From positions 2,484,356 through 2,548,355 of the forward strand of contig NZ_CP060140.1 in assembly GCF_022376295.1 (NCBI RefSeq): 64,000 nt of DNA, written 5' to 3'. Each line of letters opens with the position of its first letter. Position 1 is the first letter of the stretch. The DNA comes from Nodularia sphaerocarpa UHCC 0038. Lineage in GTDB: Bacteria > Cyanobacteriota > Cyanobacteriia > Cyanobacteriales > Nostocaceae. The notes beneath the pieces are model-generated. The model saw only the letters and a program-made list of their open reading frames with translations, was not told where the DNA came from and searched no databases. A program made the position numbers and the translations under genes. Positions 63,720 to 64,000 of the stretch are shown here, one piece after another.

Positions 63720-64000
63720 ATGCCTTCCCAACTTTGGCCTTATATTACCCCTGGTATTCCCGATGAATTGTTTGAGCATTTACCTGGTATTCCCTTCACC
63801 CAGCGAGAAGTTCGGCTATTATTGATTTCTCAACTGCGGCTCAAACCTGATTCAGTATTATGGGATATTGGGGCGGGAACGGGGACAATTCCTGTAGAAG
63901 CGGGGCTGCTGTGTCCTCAAGGACAGATTATTGCTGTGGAACGAGATGAAGATGTAGCCAATTTGATTAAGCGCAACTGCGATCGCTTTGAAGTCAAAAA
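63720..64000 (+). CDS. cbiT: Precorrin-6B C15-methyltransferase/decarboxylase CbiT (partial, 3' end cut)
   Basis: The first 93 codons are in the window: MPSQLWPYITPGIPDELFEH, 'FTQREVRLLLISQLRLKPDS', then the SAM-binding motif 'LWDIGAGTGTIPVEAGLL' and 'IIAVERDEDVANLIKRN'. This matches CbiT, which methylates C15 and decarboxylates the acetate side chain in cobalamin corrin-ring synthesis. It is divergent from the kinase. The gene runs off the right edge. Confidence 0.9.
   Translation, partial: MPSQLWPYITPGIPDELFEHLPGIPFTQREVRLLLISQLRLKPDSVLWDIGAGTGTIPVEAGLLCPQGQIIAVERDEDVANLIKRNCDRFEVK

Noticed and set aside
1..64000. New defence island or biosynthetic gene cluster
   Set aside because: Apart from the CRISPR array, TnpB and DUF559, the genes are housekeeping or ordinary regulatory and transport genes; there is no co-directional block of unknown genes of suitable size.

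Overview
The window looks like chromosomal DNA of a filamentous, probably heterocyst-forming cyanobacterium of the Nostoc/Anabaena group. Evidence: RNA polymerase with separate rpoC1 and rpoC2 genes and a very long RpoC2, cyanophycin genes (cphB, cphA), a pair of O2-reducing flavodiiron proteins, a bilin-lyase-like protein, frequent HIP1 octamers (GCGATCGC), and heptameric short tandem repeats (STRRs) in many gaps. Nearly all assignments come from protein motifs and gene order read by eye; no database search was run.

Layout. 1-2019: the trailer end of a long CRISPR array (28 repeats visible), with no cas genes in the window. 2020-8460: repeats, a coiled-coil/TPR-like membrane protein, hslO, an SRPBCC-like protein, a universal stress protein and hisD. 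8583-8922: a decayed TnpB-type transposon remnant. 9497-21058: rpsT, tatD, rpoB, rpoC1, rpoC2. 21305-25861: a small unknown protein, a GIY-YIG-like protein and two tandem membrane-anchored Ser/Thr kinases. 25931-30481 (minus strand): rplS, tRNA-Trp, secE, nusG, rplK, rplA, rplJ, rplL. 30482-39231: a repeat-rich gap, an orphan histidine kinase, a small membrane protein and an RND efflux pump with its adaptor. 39707-41996: a CpeS/CpcS-like bilin lyase and a secreted PEP-CTERM 'choice-of-anchor I' protein with a clear four-half-site Pho-box-like array upstream.

42512-46848: flv3 and flv1, with a DUF559 endonuclease-like gene bracketed by a 42-bp perfect direct repeat between them. 46960-50771: coaX, an alpha/beta hydrolase, a Nudix hydrolase and an intact TnpB element without TnpA. 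51130-57427: a small basic protein, argH, a small membrane protein, larB, a peptide-type ABC binding lipoprotein, ispF and trmD. 58061-61817: cphB-cphA, which break down and make the nitrogen reserve cyanophycin. 61858-64000: a TatA-type protein, a third Ser/Thr kinase and the start of cbiT.

The window is mostly housekeeping. The most interesting accessory signals are: (1) the intact TnpB element paired with a 340-bp relic 41 kb away that keeps both ends and the TnpB C-terminal/omega-RNA region; (2) the DUF559 cassette inside the flv3-flv1 cluster; (3) the Pho-box array; (4) dispersed repeats that have entered coding sequence in frame (TnpB, one kinase, TrmD, CoaX). I found no convincing new defence or biosynthetic system.
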